A stretch of 64,000 bases of DNA from Falsirhodobacter sp051195255 (GTDB lineage: Bacteria; Pseudomonadota; Alphaproteobacteria; Rhodobacterales; Rhodobacteraceae), in NCBI RefSeq assembly GCF_051195255.1, contig NZ_JBNJLK010000002.1, positions 124,001 to 188,000 on the forward strand, given 5' to 3'. The notes under the pieces were generated by a model. The model was not told the DNA's origin. It did no database searches and saw only the letters and a program-made list of their open reading frames with translations. Within the stretch, counting starts at the first letter, position 1. Every line of letters begins with the position of its first letter. The translations under genes and the position numbers were made by a program. Below are positions 42,789 to 51,238 of the stretch, piece by piece.

Positions 42789-43712
42789 ATGCTGCCCATC
42801 CTGTCGCAACTTCTCCCCTTCTTCGCCCTGATCGGTCTCGGATATGGCGCCGTGCGCAGCGGCTTCTTTTCCGAAGCGGCCACGGACGCGCTGACACGTT
42901 TCATCTTCTGGTTCGCGCTGACGGCGCTGTTGTTCCACTTTTCGTCCGAACTGTCGCTGGGGGAGATTTTCGACTGGCCCCTGGCGGTCGCCTATCTTCT
43001 GGCCACGGGGGCGGTGAACGTTCTGGTCCTGTCGGTGGCGAGGATGAGGGGGGAGCGGCTGGGAGAGGCGGCGGTGGAGGCGCAGACCGCCGTCATCGGC
43101 AACACCGGGTTCCTTGGCCTTCCCCTTCTGGTCGCCCTTCTGGGGCGCGAGGCGGTGGGCCCGATCCTGATGATGCTGACCATCGATCTTGCGGTCTTCG
43201 GCAGCCTGTTCACCATCCTGATCACCCTTTCGCGCAGCGGGCGCATGTCGGCGCAACTGCCGCTGCGGATCGGGCAGGGCCTGGTGACCAACCCGATGAT
43301 CGTGGCGCTGGCGCTGGGGCTGGGCTGGTCCGCCACGGGCTGGACGGTACCGGGACCGGTGGACCGGACGGTGTCGCTTCTGTCGGCCGCCGCCACGCCG
43401 GGGGCGCTGTTCGCCATCGGCGGATCGCTGGCCGCGCGCGGGCTGGACCGGGTGGGGATCGGGGGCTGGCTGTCCTTTGCCAAGCTGGTGCTGCATCCGG
43501 GCGCGGTGGCGCTGGCCCTTCTGGCCATCGGCCGGGCCGATGGATTCGCCGCGCAGGTGATGATTGCCACGGCCGCCTTGCCGGTGGCGGGGAATGTCTA
43601 CATGCTGGCGCAGCATTACGGTGTGGCGCCGTATCGCGTGTCGACGGCGATCCTGATGTCCACCTTGGGAAGCCTTGTCACGCTGACCGCCACGCTCGCC
43701 TTGACGCAATGA
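42789..43712 (+). CDS. AEC family transporter (auxin efflux carrier type)
   Basis: A 307-residue inner-membrane protein with about ten hydrophobic segments in the AEC/Mem_trans arrangement: LLPFFALIGLGYGAVRSGFF at the start, TAVIGNTGFLGLPLLVALLG, the GNPMI-like TNPMIVALALGLGW, TPGALFAIGGSLAARG, and ATAALPVAGNVYMLAQHYGV near the end. Members export organic acids such as malate or malonate; substrate is not known here. It starts 38 nt after the OmpA-like stop and ends 10 nt before fghA. Confidence 0.9.
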   Translation: MLPILSQLLPFFALIGLGYGAVRSGFFSEAATDALTRFIFWFALTALLFHFSSELSLGEIFDWPLAVAYLLATGAVNVLVLSVARMRGERLGEAAVEAQTAVIGNTGFLGLPLLVALLGREAVGPILMMLTIDLAVFGSLFTILITLSRSGRMSAQLPLRIGQGLVTNPMIVALALGLGWSATGWTVPGPVDRTVSLLSAAATPGALFAIGGSLAARGLDRVGIGGWLSFAKLVLHPGAVALALLAIGRADGFAAQVMIATAALPVAGNVYMLAQHYGVAPYRVSTAILMSTLGSLVTLTATLALTQ

Positions 43713-43722
43713 CGGAGGTCAC

Positions 43723-44553
43723 ATGAAAACCCTATCCGAAAGCCGCGCCTTTGGTGGCGTGCAGGGCGTCTACGCCCACACATCGGCCGCAACGGGCGGC
43801 GACATGACCTTCGGCCTGTTCCTGCCCGCCGAGGCGGAGCATGACCCCGTGCCGGTGCTGTGGTTCTTGTCCGGCCTGACCTGCACCCATGAGAATGCGA
43901 TGGTGAAGGCCGGCGCGCAGAAATGGGCGGCCGAGGAGGGGCTGGCGCTGGTCTTCCCCGACACCTCGCCCCGCGGCGAAGGGGTGGCGGACGATTCGGC
44001 CTATGATCTGGGGCAGGGCGCGGGCTTTTACGTCAACGCCACGAACGCCCCATGGACACCGCATTTCCGCATGTGGGATTACGTCACCAAGGACCTGCCG
44101 GATCAGCTGTTCAAGGCCTTCCCACTGGACGAGGGGCGTCAGGGCATCACCGGCCATTCCATGGGCGGCCACGGCGCGTTGACCATCGCGATGAGCTTTC
44201 CGGGCCGCTTCCGCTCCGTGTCGGCCTTTGCGCCGATCGCGAATCCGTCCGCCTCGGACTGGGGACGCAAGCAGTTCACGGCCTATCTGGGCGAGGACGA
44301 GGCCGCCTGGGCCCCGCATGACGCCACGCTCCTGATGAAGAAGCGCGGCTTCGACGGGCCGGTTCTGGTGGATCAGGGGGCGTCGGACCAGTTCCTCGAC
44401 CTGTTGCGCCCCGAGGCGCTGGCCGAGGCGATGGCCGCCCGCCGTCAGGAGGGCACCTTCCGGATGCAGCGCGGCTATGATCACAGCTATTTCTTCGTGT
44501 CGAGCTTCATGGAGGAGCATGTGACCTTCCACGCGCAGGCCCTGTATGACTGA
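43723..44553 (+). CDS. fghA: S-formylglutathione hydrolase
   Basis: An esterase D-type serine hydrolase that releases formate and glutathione from S-formylglutathione in formaldehyde oxidation. Seen: PVLWFLSGLTCTHENAM, FPDTSPRGEGVADD, catalytic Ser146 in GITGHSMGGHGALT, the acid in LVDQGASDQFL and His in GYDHSYFFVSSF. 276 residues, standard. GGAGG precedes the ATG. The glutathione-dependent alcohol dehydrogenase that usually precedes it is not in the window. Its end overlaps the next gene by 8 nt. Confidence 0.94.
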   Translation: MKTLSESRAFGGVQGVYAHTSAATGGDMTFGLFLPAEAEHDPVPVLWFLSGLTCTHENAMVKAGAQKWAAEEGLALVFPDTSPRGEGVADDSAYDLGQGAGFYVNATNAPWTPHFRMWDYVTKDLPDQLFKAFPLDEGRQGITGHSMGGHGALTIAMSFPGRFRSVSAFAPIANPSASDWGRKQFTAYLGEDEAAWAPHDATLLMKKRGFDGPVLVDQGASDQFLDLLRPEALAEAMAARRQEGTFRMQRGYDHSYFFVSSFMEEHVTFHAQALYD

Positions 44554-45010
44554 GGTCTATGTCGACGCCGACGCCTGCCCCGTGAAGACCGAGGTGGAGC
44601 GGGTGGCGACACGTCACGCCGTGCGGGTCCTGATGGTGTCGAACGGCGGCATCCGCCCTTCGGCCAATCCGCTGGTCGAAAGCGTCTTCGTGTCCGAAGG
44701 GCCGGACGTGGCCGACATGTGGATCGCGGAACGGGCCGGGGCGGCGGATGTCGTCATCACCAACGACATCCCGCTGGCCGCGAAATGCGTGGCGGCGGGG
44801 GCGCAGGTGCTGCGGCCGGACGGCGACGCGCTGACGGCCGCGAACATCGGCAACGTGCTGGCAACACGCGATCTGATGGCCGATCTGCGCTCGGCCGACC
44901 CGTTCCGTCAGGGCGGAGGGCGCGCATTTTCCAAGACGGACCGCTCGCGCTTTCTGGACGCGCTGGACCGCGCGATCCGCAAGGCGAAAACGCTTTCGGC
45001 GGAAGGATAA
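44546..45010 (+). CDS. YaiI/YqxD (UPF0178, DUF188) family protein
   Basis: A 154-residue cytoplasmic protein. The N-terminus VYVDADACPVKTEVERVATR and the later DVVITNDIPLAAKCVAAGAQ are the family signatures and resemble the acidic active site of PIN-like nucleases; function is unproven. RSRFLDALDRAI ends the domain. The start at 44546 lies inside the end of fghA (8-nt overlap). No clear terminator follows; choX starts 106 nt later. Confidence 0.87.
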   Translation: MTEVYVDADACPVKTEVERVATRHAVRVLMVSNGGIRPSANPLVESVFVSEGPDVADMWIAERAGAADVVITNDIPLAAKCVAAGAQVLRPDGDALTAANIGNVLATRDLMADLRSADPFRQGGGRAFSKTDRSRFLDALDRAIRKAKTLSAEG

Positions 45011-45116
45011 TCCCCGGCCGGGCACGGTTTCGCCGGATCCGTTCCCCCGCAGGCCGCGCCCTTTGGCTTCAACAGGCGCGGGAAATGCGCCATGATGCCC
45101 CCAACAGGAGGATTGC

Positions 45117-46061
45117 ATGATCAAGACAGTTTCATCCCCGCTGGCGCTGGCCGCGCTGCTGGCATCCGTCGCGACGGGCGCCGCGGCGCAGGACGCGGCA
45201 GAATGCGGGACCATCCGCACCTTCGATCCGGGCTGGACCGACATCACCGCCACCAACGCCGTGGCCACGGTCGTGCTGGACGCGCTGGGCTATGACCTCG
45301 ACATCAAGACGCTGGCCGTGCCCGTCGGATACGAAGCGATGAAGGGCGATCAGATCGACGCCTTCCTTGGCAACTGGATGCCGGCGCAGCAGGCCTTCAT
45401 CGACGACCTGACCAAGGCGGAAAAGGTGCAGGTGCTGGGCACCAACCTGACGGGCGCGAAGTTCACGCTGGCCGTGCCGAAGGCCACCGCGGATCTGGGC
45501 ATCCGGTCATTCGCCGATCTTCAGGCCCATGCGGAGGAGCTGGACCGCACGATCTACGGAATCGAGCCGGGGGCGCCCGCCAACCAGAACATCCAGCGGA
45601 TGATCGACGCGGGCGATTTCGGCCTGAAGGACTGGAAAGTAGTGGAATCGAGCGAGCAGGGCATGCTGGCGCAGGTGCAGCGGGCCGACCGCGCGGGCGA
45701 TCCCGTCGTGTTCCTGGCCTGGGCGCCGCATCCGATGAACACCCAGATCGACATCACCTATCTGGAGGGTGGCGACGCCTATTTCGGGCCGGATTTCGGC
45801 GGTGCAGAGGTGCGCACCATCGCGCGCCCCGACTGGGTGGCGCAATGCCCGTCGGCCGCCAAGGCTTTCGGCCAGCTGGTCTTCGACGTGGAGATGGAGA
45901 ACGAGCTGATGGGCCCCCTGCTGGAGGGCGACGATCCGCAGGACGCCGCGCGCGAGTGGCTGGCCGCCCATCCCGAACGCCTAGCCCCGTGGCTGGACGG
46001 CGTGACGACGGTGGACGGTGAACCCGGTCTGGCCGCCGTGCAGGCCGCGCTGGAAGACTGA
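45117..46061 (+). CDS. choX: choline-type ABC transporter substrate-binding protein
   Basis: A 314-residue periplasmic binding protein. Signal peptide 1-24 (ALAALLASVATGAAAQ). The aromatic box that holds the quaternary amine in Sinorhizobium ChoX is present: Trp40 (and Asp42) in FDPGWTDI, Trp87 in LGNWMPA, Trp202 in LAWAPHP, three residues off the S. meliloti numbering; Asn156 in GAPANQN is also present. This supports choline or a close quaternary amine as ligand. AGGAGG precedes the ATG. Permease and ATPase genes (choW, choV) are not adjacent, so it is an orphan binding protein here. Confidence 0.9.
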   Translation: MIKTVSSPLALAALLASVATGAAAQDAAECGTIRTFDPGWTDITATNAVATVVLDALGYDLDIKTLAVPVGYEAMKGDQIDAFLGNWMPAQQAFIDDLTKAEKVQVLGTNLTGAKFTLAVPKATADLGIRSFADLQAHAEELDRTIYGIEPGAPANQNIQRMIDAGDFGLKDWKVVESSEQGMLAQVQRADRAGDPVVFLAWAPHPMNTQIDITYLEGGDAYFGPDFGGAEVRTIARPDWVAQCPSAAKAFGQLVFDVEMENELMGPLLEGDDPQDAAREWLAAHPERLAPWLDGVTTVDGEPGLAAVQAALED

Positions 46062-46124
46062 GCCGCGACGGAACCTCCCGTCCCCCCTCGGGTTGCCACG
46101 GTGCAACCTGAAGGGAGAACGGGA

Positions 46125-47258
46125 ATGAGCATTGCATCGGCATTGGGTCTGGGCGGCAAGAAGGTGCGCTACGGCATCGTGGCGCTGGGCGACATCTCGC
46201 AAGGCTCGCTCATGCCGGCGGTCGCCCATACGGGCAATTCCGAGATCACCGCCCTGGTGTCGAGCGATGTCGAAAAGCTGGCCGCGCTGGGCGATCTCTA
46301 CAACGTCGAGAACCGCTACAGCTACGACGAATTTCCAGCGCTTCTCGCGTCCGGTCAGGTGGATGCGATCTATCTGGCGACGCCAAACTGGCGCCACGCC
46401 GAATTCGCTATTCCGGCACTGGAGGCGGGCATCCACGTGCTGTGCGAAAAGCCGCTGGAGGTGAATTCCGACCTGTGCCGCGCGATGATGGAGGCTGAAA
46501 AGCGCGGCGGTGCCAAGCTGATGACCGCCTACCGCCTGCATTTCGAGCCTGCGAACCTCGACGCCATCCGCCGCATCCGCGCGGGCGAGCTGGGCGACCT
46601 GATCGCCTTCACGGGCGGCATGGGACAGGTGCTGGACCCGGCCAACCACCGCGCCAGGCACGGGATCGAAGGCGGGCCGCTGTTCGACCTTGCGCCCTAT
46701 CCGATCAACGCCATCCGCTTCCTGTTCGGGGCGGAGCCGGTGGAGGTCGTGTCCGCCGTGGGCACCCGCCATCCCGAAGCCGATCTGGGCGATTTCGACG
46801 ACACGCTGGCCGTGACGCTGCGGATGCCGGGCAACCAGCTGGCGCAGTTCGTGGTCAGCTATTACGCGAACCGGCTGGACAACTTCACCATCACCGGCAC
46901 CAAGGGCACGATCGAGATGAGCCCCGCCTTCGGCCTGGGCGACGGCCTGGCCCAGACCCGCCGCATCGGTGACGACGACACGCATGAACAGTTCCCCGCG
47001 ACGGACCAGTTCGGGGGGGAGCTGCGCTACTTCTCGGACTGCATCCTGAACGACCGGGCGGTGGAGCCGAGCGGCGAGGAAGGGCTGGTGGACCTTCTGG
47101 TGGTGGAGGCGATCATGGAAGCCTTGCGCACCGGCCAGCCGGCCAAGGTGGAACCCTTCACCCGAAGCCTGCGCATCGACCCCGAGGCGCAGGAGCAGCG
47201 CCTGCGCCCCGTGTCGGCGCCGAAGAAGGTGAACGCCTCCAGCCCCTCCCGCGACTGA
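46125..47258 (+). CDS. Gfo/Idh/MocA family oxidoreductase
   Basis: A 377-residue NAD(P)-dependent oxidoreductase. The N-terminal Rossmann half shows VRYGIVALGDISQGSLMPAV and LVSSDVEKLAALGDLYNVEN, the LATPNWRHAEFAIPALEAGI and CEKPLEV motif (catalytic Lys). The C-terminal half carries YRLHFEPANL and the GGPLFDLAPYPINAIRFLFG motif with the D-x3-Y-x-I pattern that provides acid/base in this family. Substrate is a sugar or inositol-like polyol in relatives; here unknown. AAGGGAGA precedes the ATG at 46125. It ends 4 nt from the convergent cyoD stop. Confidence 0.9.
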   Translation: MSIASALGLGGKKVRYGIVALGDISQGSLMPAVAHTGNSEITALVSSDVEKLAALGDLYNVENRYSYDEFPALLASGQVDAIYLATPNWRHAEFAIPALEAGIHVLCEKPLEVNSDLCRAMMEAEKRGGAKLMTAYRLHFEPANLDAIRRIRAGELGDLIAFTGGMGQVLDPANHRARHGIEGGPLFDLAPYPINAIRFLFGAEPVEVVSAVGTRHPEADLGDFDDTLAVTLRMPGNQLAQFVVSYYANRLDNFTITGTKGTIEMSPAFGLGDGLAQTRRIGDDDTHEQFPATDQFGGELRYFSDCILNDRAVEPSGEEGLVDLLVVEAIMEALRTGQPAKVEPFTRSLRIDPEAQEQRLRPVSAPKKVNASSPSRD

Positions 47259-47262
47259 GGCG

Positions 47263-47559
47263 CTACATCCGGTGGGCGAGGTTGGTCATGATCCAGATCG
47301 TGCCCCCGCCCATCAGGATCAGCAGCAGCGTGGTGAACAGGATCAGCTGAAGATCCTCGCGCGTCTGGCCCTTCAGGCGGATGTGCAGAAAGAAGCGGAA
47401 GTGAACGACGATCTGCATGACTGCGGCCACCCCGGCGATCCACAGGATGGATCGGCGGGGCAGAAGGTCGAACCCGACCAGCGCGAAGACCGGCAGGGTC
47501 AGCGCCAGCGCCAGACCATAGCCCACAAGATAGCTGCGCCGTTCCTGCCTGCGGTTCAT
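47263..47559 (-). CDS. cyoD: cytochrome bo3-type ubiquinol oxidase subunit IV
   Basis: A 98-residue membrane protein with three hydrophobic segments: YLVGYGLALALTLPVFALVG, ILWIAGVAAVMQIVVHFRFF, and LILFTTLLLILMGGGTIWIM. The HFRFFLHI turn and short charged N-terminus (MNRRQERRSYL) match subunit IV, which stabilises the CuB site. Start chosen at 47559, inside the cyoC stop (ATGA). Last gene of cyoABCD; no cyoE (haem O synthase) follows. Confidence 0.93.
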   Translation of the reverse strand: MNRRQERRSYLVGYGLALALTLPVFALVGFDLLPRRSILWIAGVAAVMQIVVHFRFFLHIRLKGQTREDLQLILFTTLLLILMGGGTIWIMTNLAHRM

Positions 47560-48170
47560 GCCAGCCCCCCGACATAGACGATGGTGAAGATCCCGATCCA
47601 GACGACGTCGAGGAAGTGCCACAGGATGCCCAGCCGCAGCATCGCCGTCTTGACCGCGTCATCGGTGCCATAGCGGGCCATCTGGCCCAGCAGCGCCAGA
47701 AGCCACAGGCAGGCCGCCGCCACGTGCAGCCCGTGCAGCGGCACCAGCGCGAAGAAGGCCGACAGGAAGGCGCTGGCCTGCGGAACGCCGCCCTTGTCGA
47801 TCATGGTCAGGAAGTCCCGCATCTCCAACCCCAGGAAGGCCAGCGCCAGCCCGAGGGAGATCAGCAGCCACATCACGATCCGGCGCGTGCCAAGGTCGTG
47901 CTTCATGGCCAGCTGCGCAAGCCCCGCCGTCAGGCTGGAGGTGAGGAGGATCACCGTCTGGGCCAAAACCGACGGAATCTCGAACAGGTCGGTCGGGCCG
48001 GGGGCACCGTTCGTGTTGCCTTGCAGCACGACATAGGTGGCGAACAGCAGGCCGAACAGGATGGCATCGCTCATCATGAAGACCCAGAAGCCGAAGACCT
48101 CGTTCTCGGCGGCTTCATGCGCGGCGCCGTGGGATACGCCAAGGTTCAGGCCCGGATGGCGGCGGCTCAT
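47556..48170 (-). CDS. cyoC: cytochrome bo3-type ubiquinol oxidase subunit III
   Basis: A 204-residue haem-copper oxidase subunit III with five membrane segments, as in CyoC. Seen: FGFWVFMMSDAILFGLLFAT, LTSSLTAGLAQLAMKHD, FFALVPLHGLHVAAACLWLL and the ending LGILWHFLDVVWIGIFTIVY. It is part of the quinol oxidase in the inner membrane; subunit III has no redox centre. Coupled on both sides by 4-nt overlaps (with cyoB at 48167-48170 and cyoD at 47556-47559). Confidence 0.95.
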   Translation of the reverse strand: MSRRHPGLNLGVSHGAAHEAAENEVFGFWVFMMSDAILFGLLFATYVVLQGNTNGAPGPTDLFEIPSVLAQTVILLTSSLTAGLAQLAMKHDLGTRRIVMWLLISLGLALAFLGLEMRDFLTMIDKGGVPQASAFLSAFFALVPLHGLHVAAACLWLLALLGQMARYGTDDAVKTAMLRLGILWHFLDVVWIGIFTIVYVGGLA

Positions 48171-50275
48171 GCCTCGCCCTCCTGCGCGGCGGGGAAGGCG
48201 TGGCCGCGGTTCGCCGGGCGCTGTTCATCGCGGCGGCGAATGCGGGGGGAGGCGTCGGCCAGCGTACGCCAGGCGGTCCAGCGGGCCTCCACCTCGGCCG
48301 CAGGGATGGTGTGGTGGGTGTCGCGCACGAAGCCGCGCGCCACCATGGCGCCGACGATCACGGCCAGCGCCAGCGCGCACAGCCACCAGATGTGCCAGGT
48401 CAGCGCAAAGCCGCACACCAGCCCGGCCGCGCCGGTGACCGGACCCACGCTGCTAAGGCGCGGCATGGAAATATCGTCAAAGCCGTCGCGGGGGCGGTCC
48501 AGATGTTCGCCTTTCTTCTTCCGCTCCATGAAGGTGTCCCGCTCCTCCACCACTGGCAGCACGTGGAAATTCCATGGGGGCACCGGGGCGGGCAGGGACC
48601 ATTCTAGGCTGCGCCCGTCCCACGGATCGCCCACGGGCACGGCCAAGGCGGCCCGGTCGCGGATGGATACGAACAGCTGCATCGCCAGGCACAGCAGCGC
48701 CAGCCCGATCAGCCCCGCGCCCGTCAGCGCCACCAGCGTCCAGGGCAGCCAGGCGCCTTCGAAATACGCCACCATCCGGCGCGGCATCCCCATGAGGCCG
48801 AGGAGGTAGAGCGGGAAGAACGCCAGCAGGAACCCCGCGATCCACAGCCCCGCCGCGCGATAGCCCCAGCGGTCGACCAGCCGGAAGCCGAAGGCCTTGG
48901 GAAACCACAGGGTGTAGCCCGCGATCATCGCGAACAGGGTGCCGGGGATCACCATGTTGTGGAAATGCGCCACAAGGAACAGCGTGTTGTGCACCTGATA
49001 GTCGATGGAAGGGTTCGCCAGGATCACCCCCGTCATCCCGCCCAGCACGAACAGGAACAGAAAGCCGATGCCATAGACCATCGGCACCGTGATCCGCACC
49101 CGGCCCTGATACATGGTCAGCATCCAGTCGTAGATCTTCACGCCGGTCGGGATGCCGATGGTCATGGTGGCGATGCCGAAGATCGCGTTCAGGTCCGGGC
49201 TTTGCCCCATCGTGAAGAAGTGGTGCACCCACACGGTGAAGCTGAGGACGGCGATGCACATCGTGGCCATCACCAGCGCCCGGTAGCCGAACAGCCCCTT
49301 GCCCGAGAAGGTGGAGAACACCTCGTTCCACACGCCGAAGGCGGGCAGGATCAGGATGTAGACCTCCGGATGGCCGAACAGCCAGAACAGGTTGGCGAAC
49401 AGCATCATGTTGCCGCCGCCATCATTGGTGAAGACGTGGAACCCCAGATAGCGATCCAGCGCCAGAAGCCCCGTGGCGACGGTCAGCGGCGGCATCGCGA
49501 AGATCATCAGGATCGCGGTGCAGAGTGAGGTCCAGCAGAACATCGGCATCCGCATCAGGTGCATCCCCTCGCACCGCTCCTTGTAGATGGTGACGGTGAA
49601 GTTGATGCCCGTGAGGGTGGAGCCGAGGGAGGAGAGCGTCACCGCCCAGATCCAGTAATCCGGTCCTGCGCCGGGGTTGAACGACGCGTCGGTGAAGGGC
49701 GGATAGCCCGACCACCCGCCGGTGGAGAAGGGCTGGAACACCAGCGACACCATCACCAGCGCCGCCCCCGCCGCCGTGAGCGCCAGACTGACCGAATTCA
49801 AAAGCGGGAAAGACACGTCCCGCGCGCCGATCTGCAACGGCATCACGAAATTGATGAGGCCGGTGAGGAACGGCATCGCCACGAAGAAGATCATGATCGT
49901 GCCATGGGTGGAGAAGAGCTGGCCGAAATGGTCCGGCGTGACGATCCCGCCGCCGCCCGATCCCAGGGCCTGCTGAAGGCGCATCACCCCCGCCTCGGCC
50001 ACGGCGCGGGCCAGCATCGCGCAGGCCAGCACCATGTACATGATGCCGATCTTCTTGTGATCGACGCTGGTCAGCCAGTCGCGCCACAAGGGCCCCCAAA
50101 GGCGCCACCACGTCAGCGCCCCCGCGATCGCGACCGCTGCGGCCACCGCGATCATGGCCGCCGAAAGCCCGACAATCCCGCTGATGACCTCCAGCCGCGT
50201 GTCGGCCAGAAGAAGCTCGTGCCAGGGCAGGGCGGTCGCGTCCAGACGGCCCAGAAGAATCTCATGCCCGGTCAT
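48167..50275 (-). CDS. cyoB: cytochrome bo3-type ubiquinol oxidase subunit I
   Basis: The 702-residue catalytic subunit: two haems and CuB, oxidising quinol and reducing O2 while pumping protons. Seen: SVDHKKIGIMYM, the low-spin haem His in FSTHGTIMIFF, CuB His-Tyr in FGHPEVYILILPAFG, the CuB His pair in VWVHHFFTMG, and VAHFHNMVIPGTL with both haem ligands; the ending carries an extra membrane region after a charged FMERKKKGEHLD stretch. At about 700 residues it has the CyoB form with extra helices. Overlaps cyoA and cyoC by 4 nt. Confidence 0.97.
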   Translation of the reverse strand: MTGHEILLGRLDATALPWHELLLADTRLEVISGIVGLSAAMIAVAAAVAIAGALTWWRLWGPLWRDWLTSVDHKKIGIMYMVLACAMLARAVAEAGVMRLQQALGSGGGGIVTPDHFGQLFSTHGTIMIFFVAMPFLTGLINFVMPLQIGARDVSFPLLNSVSLALTAAGAALVMVSLVFQPFSTGGWSGYPPFTDASFNPGAGPDYWIWAVTLSSLGSTLTGINFTVTIYKERCEGMHLMRMPMFCWTSLCTAILMIFAMPPLTVATGLLALDRYLGFHVFTNDGGGNMMLFANLFWLFGHPEVYILILPAFGVWNEVFSTFSGKGLFGYRALVMATMCIAVLSFTVWVHHFFTMGQSPDLNAIFGIATMTIGIPTGVKIYDWMLTMYQGRVRITVPMVYGIGFLFLFVLGGMTGVILANPSIDYQVHNTLFLVAHFHNMVIPGTLFAMIAGYTLWFPKAFGFRLVDRWGYRAAGLWIAGFLLAFFPLYLLGLMGMPRRMVAYFEGAWLPWTLVALTGAGLIGLALLCLAMQLFVSIRDRAALAVPVGDPWDGRSLEWSLPAPVPPWNFHVLPVVEERDTFMERKKKGEHLDRPRDGFDDISMPRLSSVGPVTGAAGLVCGFALTWHIWWLCALALAVIVGAMVARGFVRDTHHTIPAAEVEARWTAWRTLADASPRIRRRDEQRPANRGHAFPAAQEGEA

Positions 50276-51138
50276 TCGTGTCCCTCGTGATGGACATGGA
50301 CGCCCCCGCCAACCAGATCGTGGAACAGATGCGGTGGCACCTGACTGAACGTGTCGGGCAGGTCGTCGCGCGTCCCTTTCTCCTCCAGCGCGGAGATCGC
50401 GGCGGCGTCCAGCGGGCGCGCGGAGGCGGCGCGTTCGGTCCATTGGGCGAAGGCGCCGGCGTCCAGCGCTTCGGCCCGGAAGCTTTGCCGGTGGAAGCCG
50501 TCGCCGTTGTATTGCGTGTTGCGGCCCGTCCATGCGCCCGGCTGGTCCGCCTGCAGGTTCAGTTGCGTGGTCATCCCGTTCATCAGGTAGATCTGCCCCG
50601 CCAGTTCCGGGATCAGGATCGACTGCATCACCGTGCGCGAGGTGAGGGACAGCGTGACCGCCCGCCCTGCCGGCAGGACCAGCCGATCCACGCTGGCAAC
50701 GCCAAGGTCGGGATACAGGAACAGCCATTTCCAGTCATAGGCCACCACCTGCACCTGCAAGGGCCGGTCCGACAGTTCGCGGTAGGGGTCCAGCGCCTTG
50801 GTGTAGGTCCACAGGAACCACGACAAGGCGGCCGTCACCATCAGCGGCCCGGCCCAAAGCACCACCTCCCATTTCCATGATGCTTCCCAGTCGGGGCGAT
50901 AGGCGGCGTGGTTCTTTCCGTCGCGATAGCGGTAGCGCCACAACAGGAAGGGGATGGTCACGAAGATCGGGATCACGACCAGAAGCATCAGGGCGCAGAC
51001 GATCCACAGGTGCAGGCGCTGCGCTTCGGCCACGGGGCCTGCGGGGGACAGCAGGCCCATGTTCAGCCCGCAGCCGGACAGCGTCCAGAGGCCGGAGAAC
51101 ACGACGCTGACGGGCAGACAACGGGGGGTGCGGATCAA
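50272..51138 (-). CDS. cyoA: cytochrome bo3-type ubiquinol oxidase subunit II
   Basis: A 288-residue lipoprotein subunit: lipobox LSGC (Cys23), two membrane segments (IVCALMLLVVIPIFVTIPFL and VVLWAGPLMVTAALSWFLWT), and a periplasmic cupredoxin domain whose CuA cysteines are lacking (QSILIPELAGQIYLMNGMTT), as expected for a quinol rather than a cytochrome c oxidase. The YDWKWLFLYPD segment is typical. The start codon is TTG at 51138 (LIRTPRCLP), with GAGGGA 7 nt upstream; no in-frame ATG or GTG fits. First gene of cyoABCD. Confidence 0.93.
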   Translation of the reverse strand: MIRTPRCLPVSVVFSGLWTLSGCGLNMGLLSPAGPVAEAQRLHLWIVCALMLLVVIPIFVTIPFLLWRYRYRDGKNHAAYRPDWEASWKWEVVLWAGPLMVTAALSWFLWTYTKALDPYRELSDRPLQVQVVAYDWKWLFLYPDLGVASVDRLVLPAGRAVTLSLTSRTVMQSILIPELAGQIYLMNGMTTQLNLQADQPGAWTGRNTQYNGDGFHRQSFRAEALDAGAFAQWTERAASARPLDAAAISALEEKGTRDDLPDTFSQVPPHLFHDLVGGGVHVHHEGHE

Positions 51139-51238
51139 AAGGGTCCCTCGGCGACAGGAGCGTCGGATGCCCGGTGATTGTAATCCGGTGTTCGGGGCCG
51201 CACAGTGGGGAGGATATTCCTTTTGCTCGGCACGTCCC

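Noticed and set aside
51171..51190. CCGGTG direct repeats (51171-51176 and 51185-51190) before cyoA
   Set aside because: Six-base copies at 14-nt spacing in GC-rich DNA are likely chance; no match to an FNR or Zur consensus.
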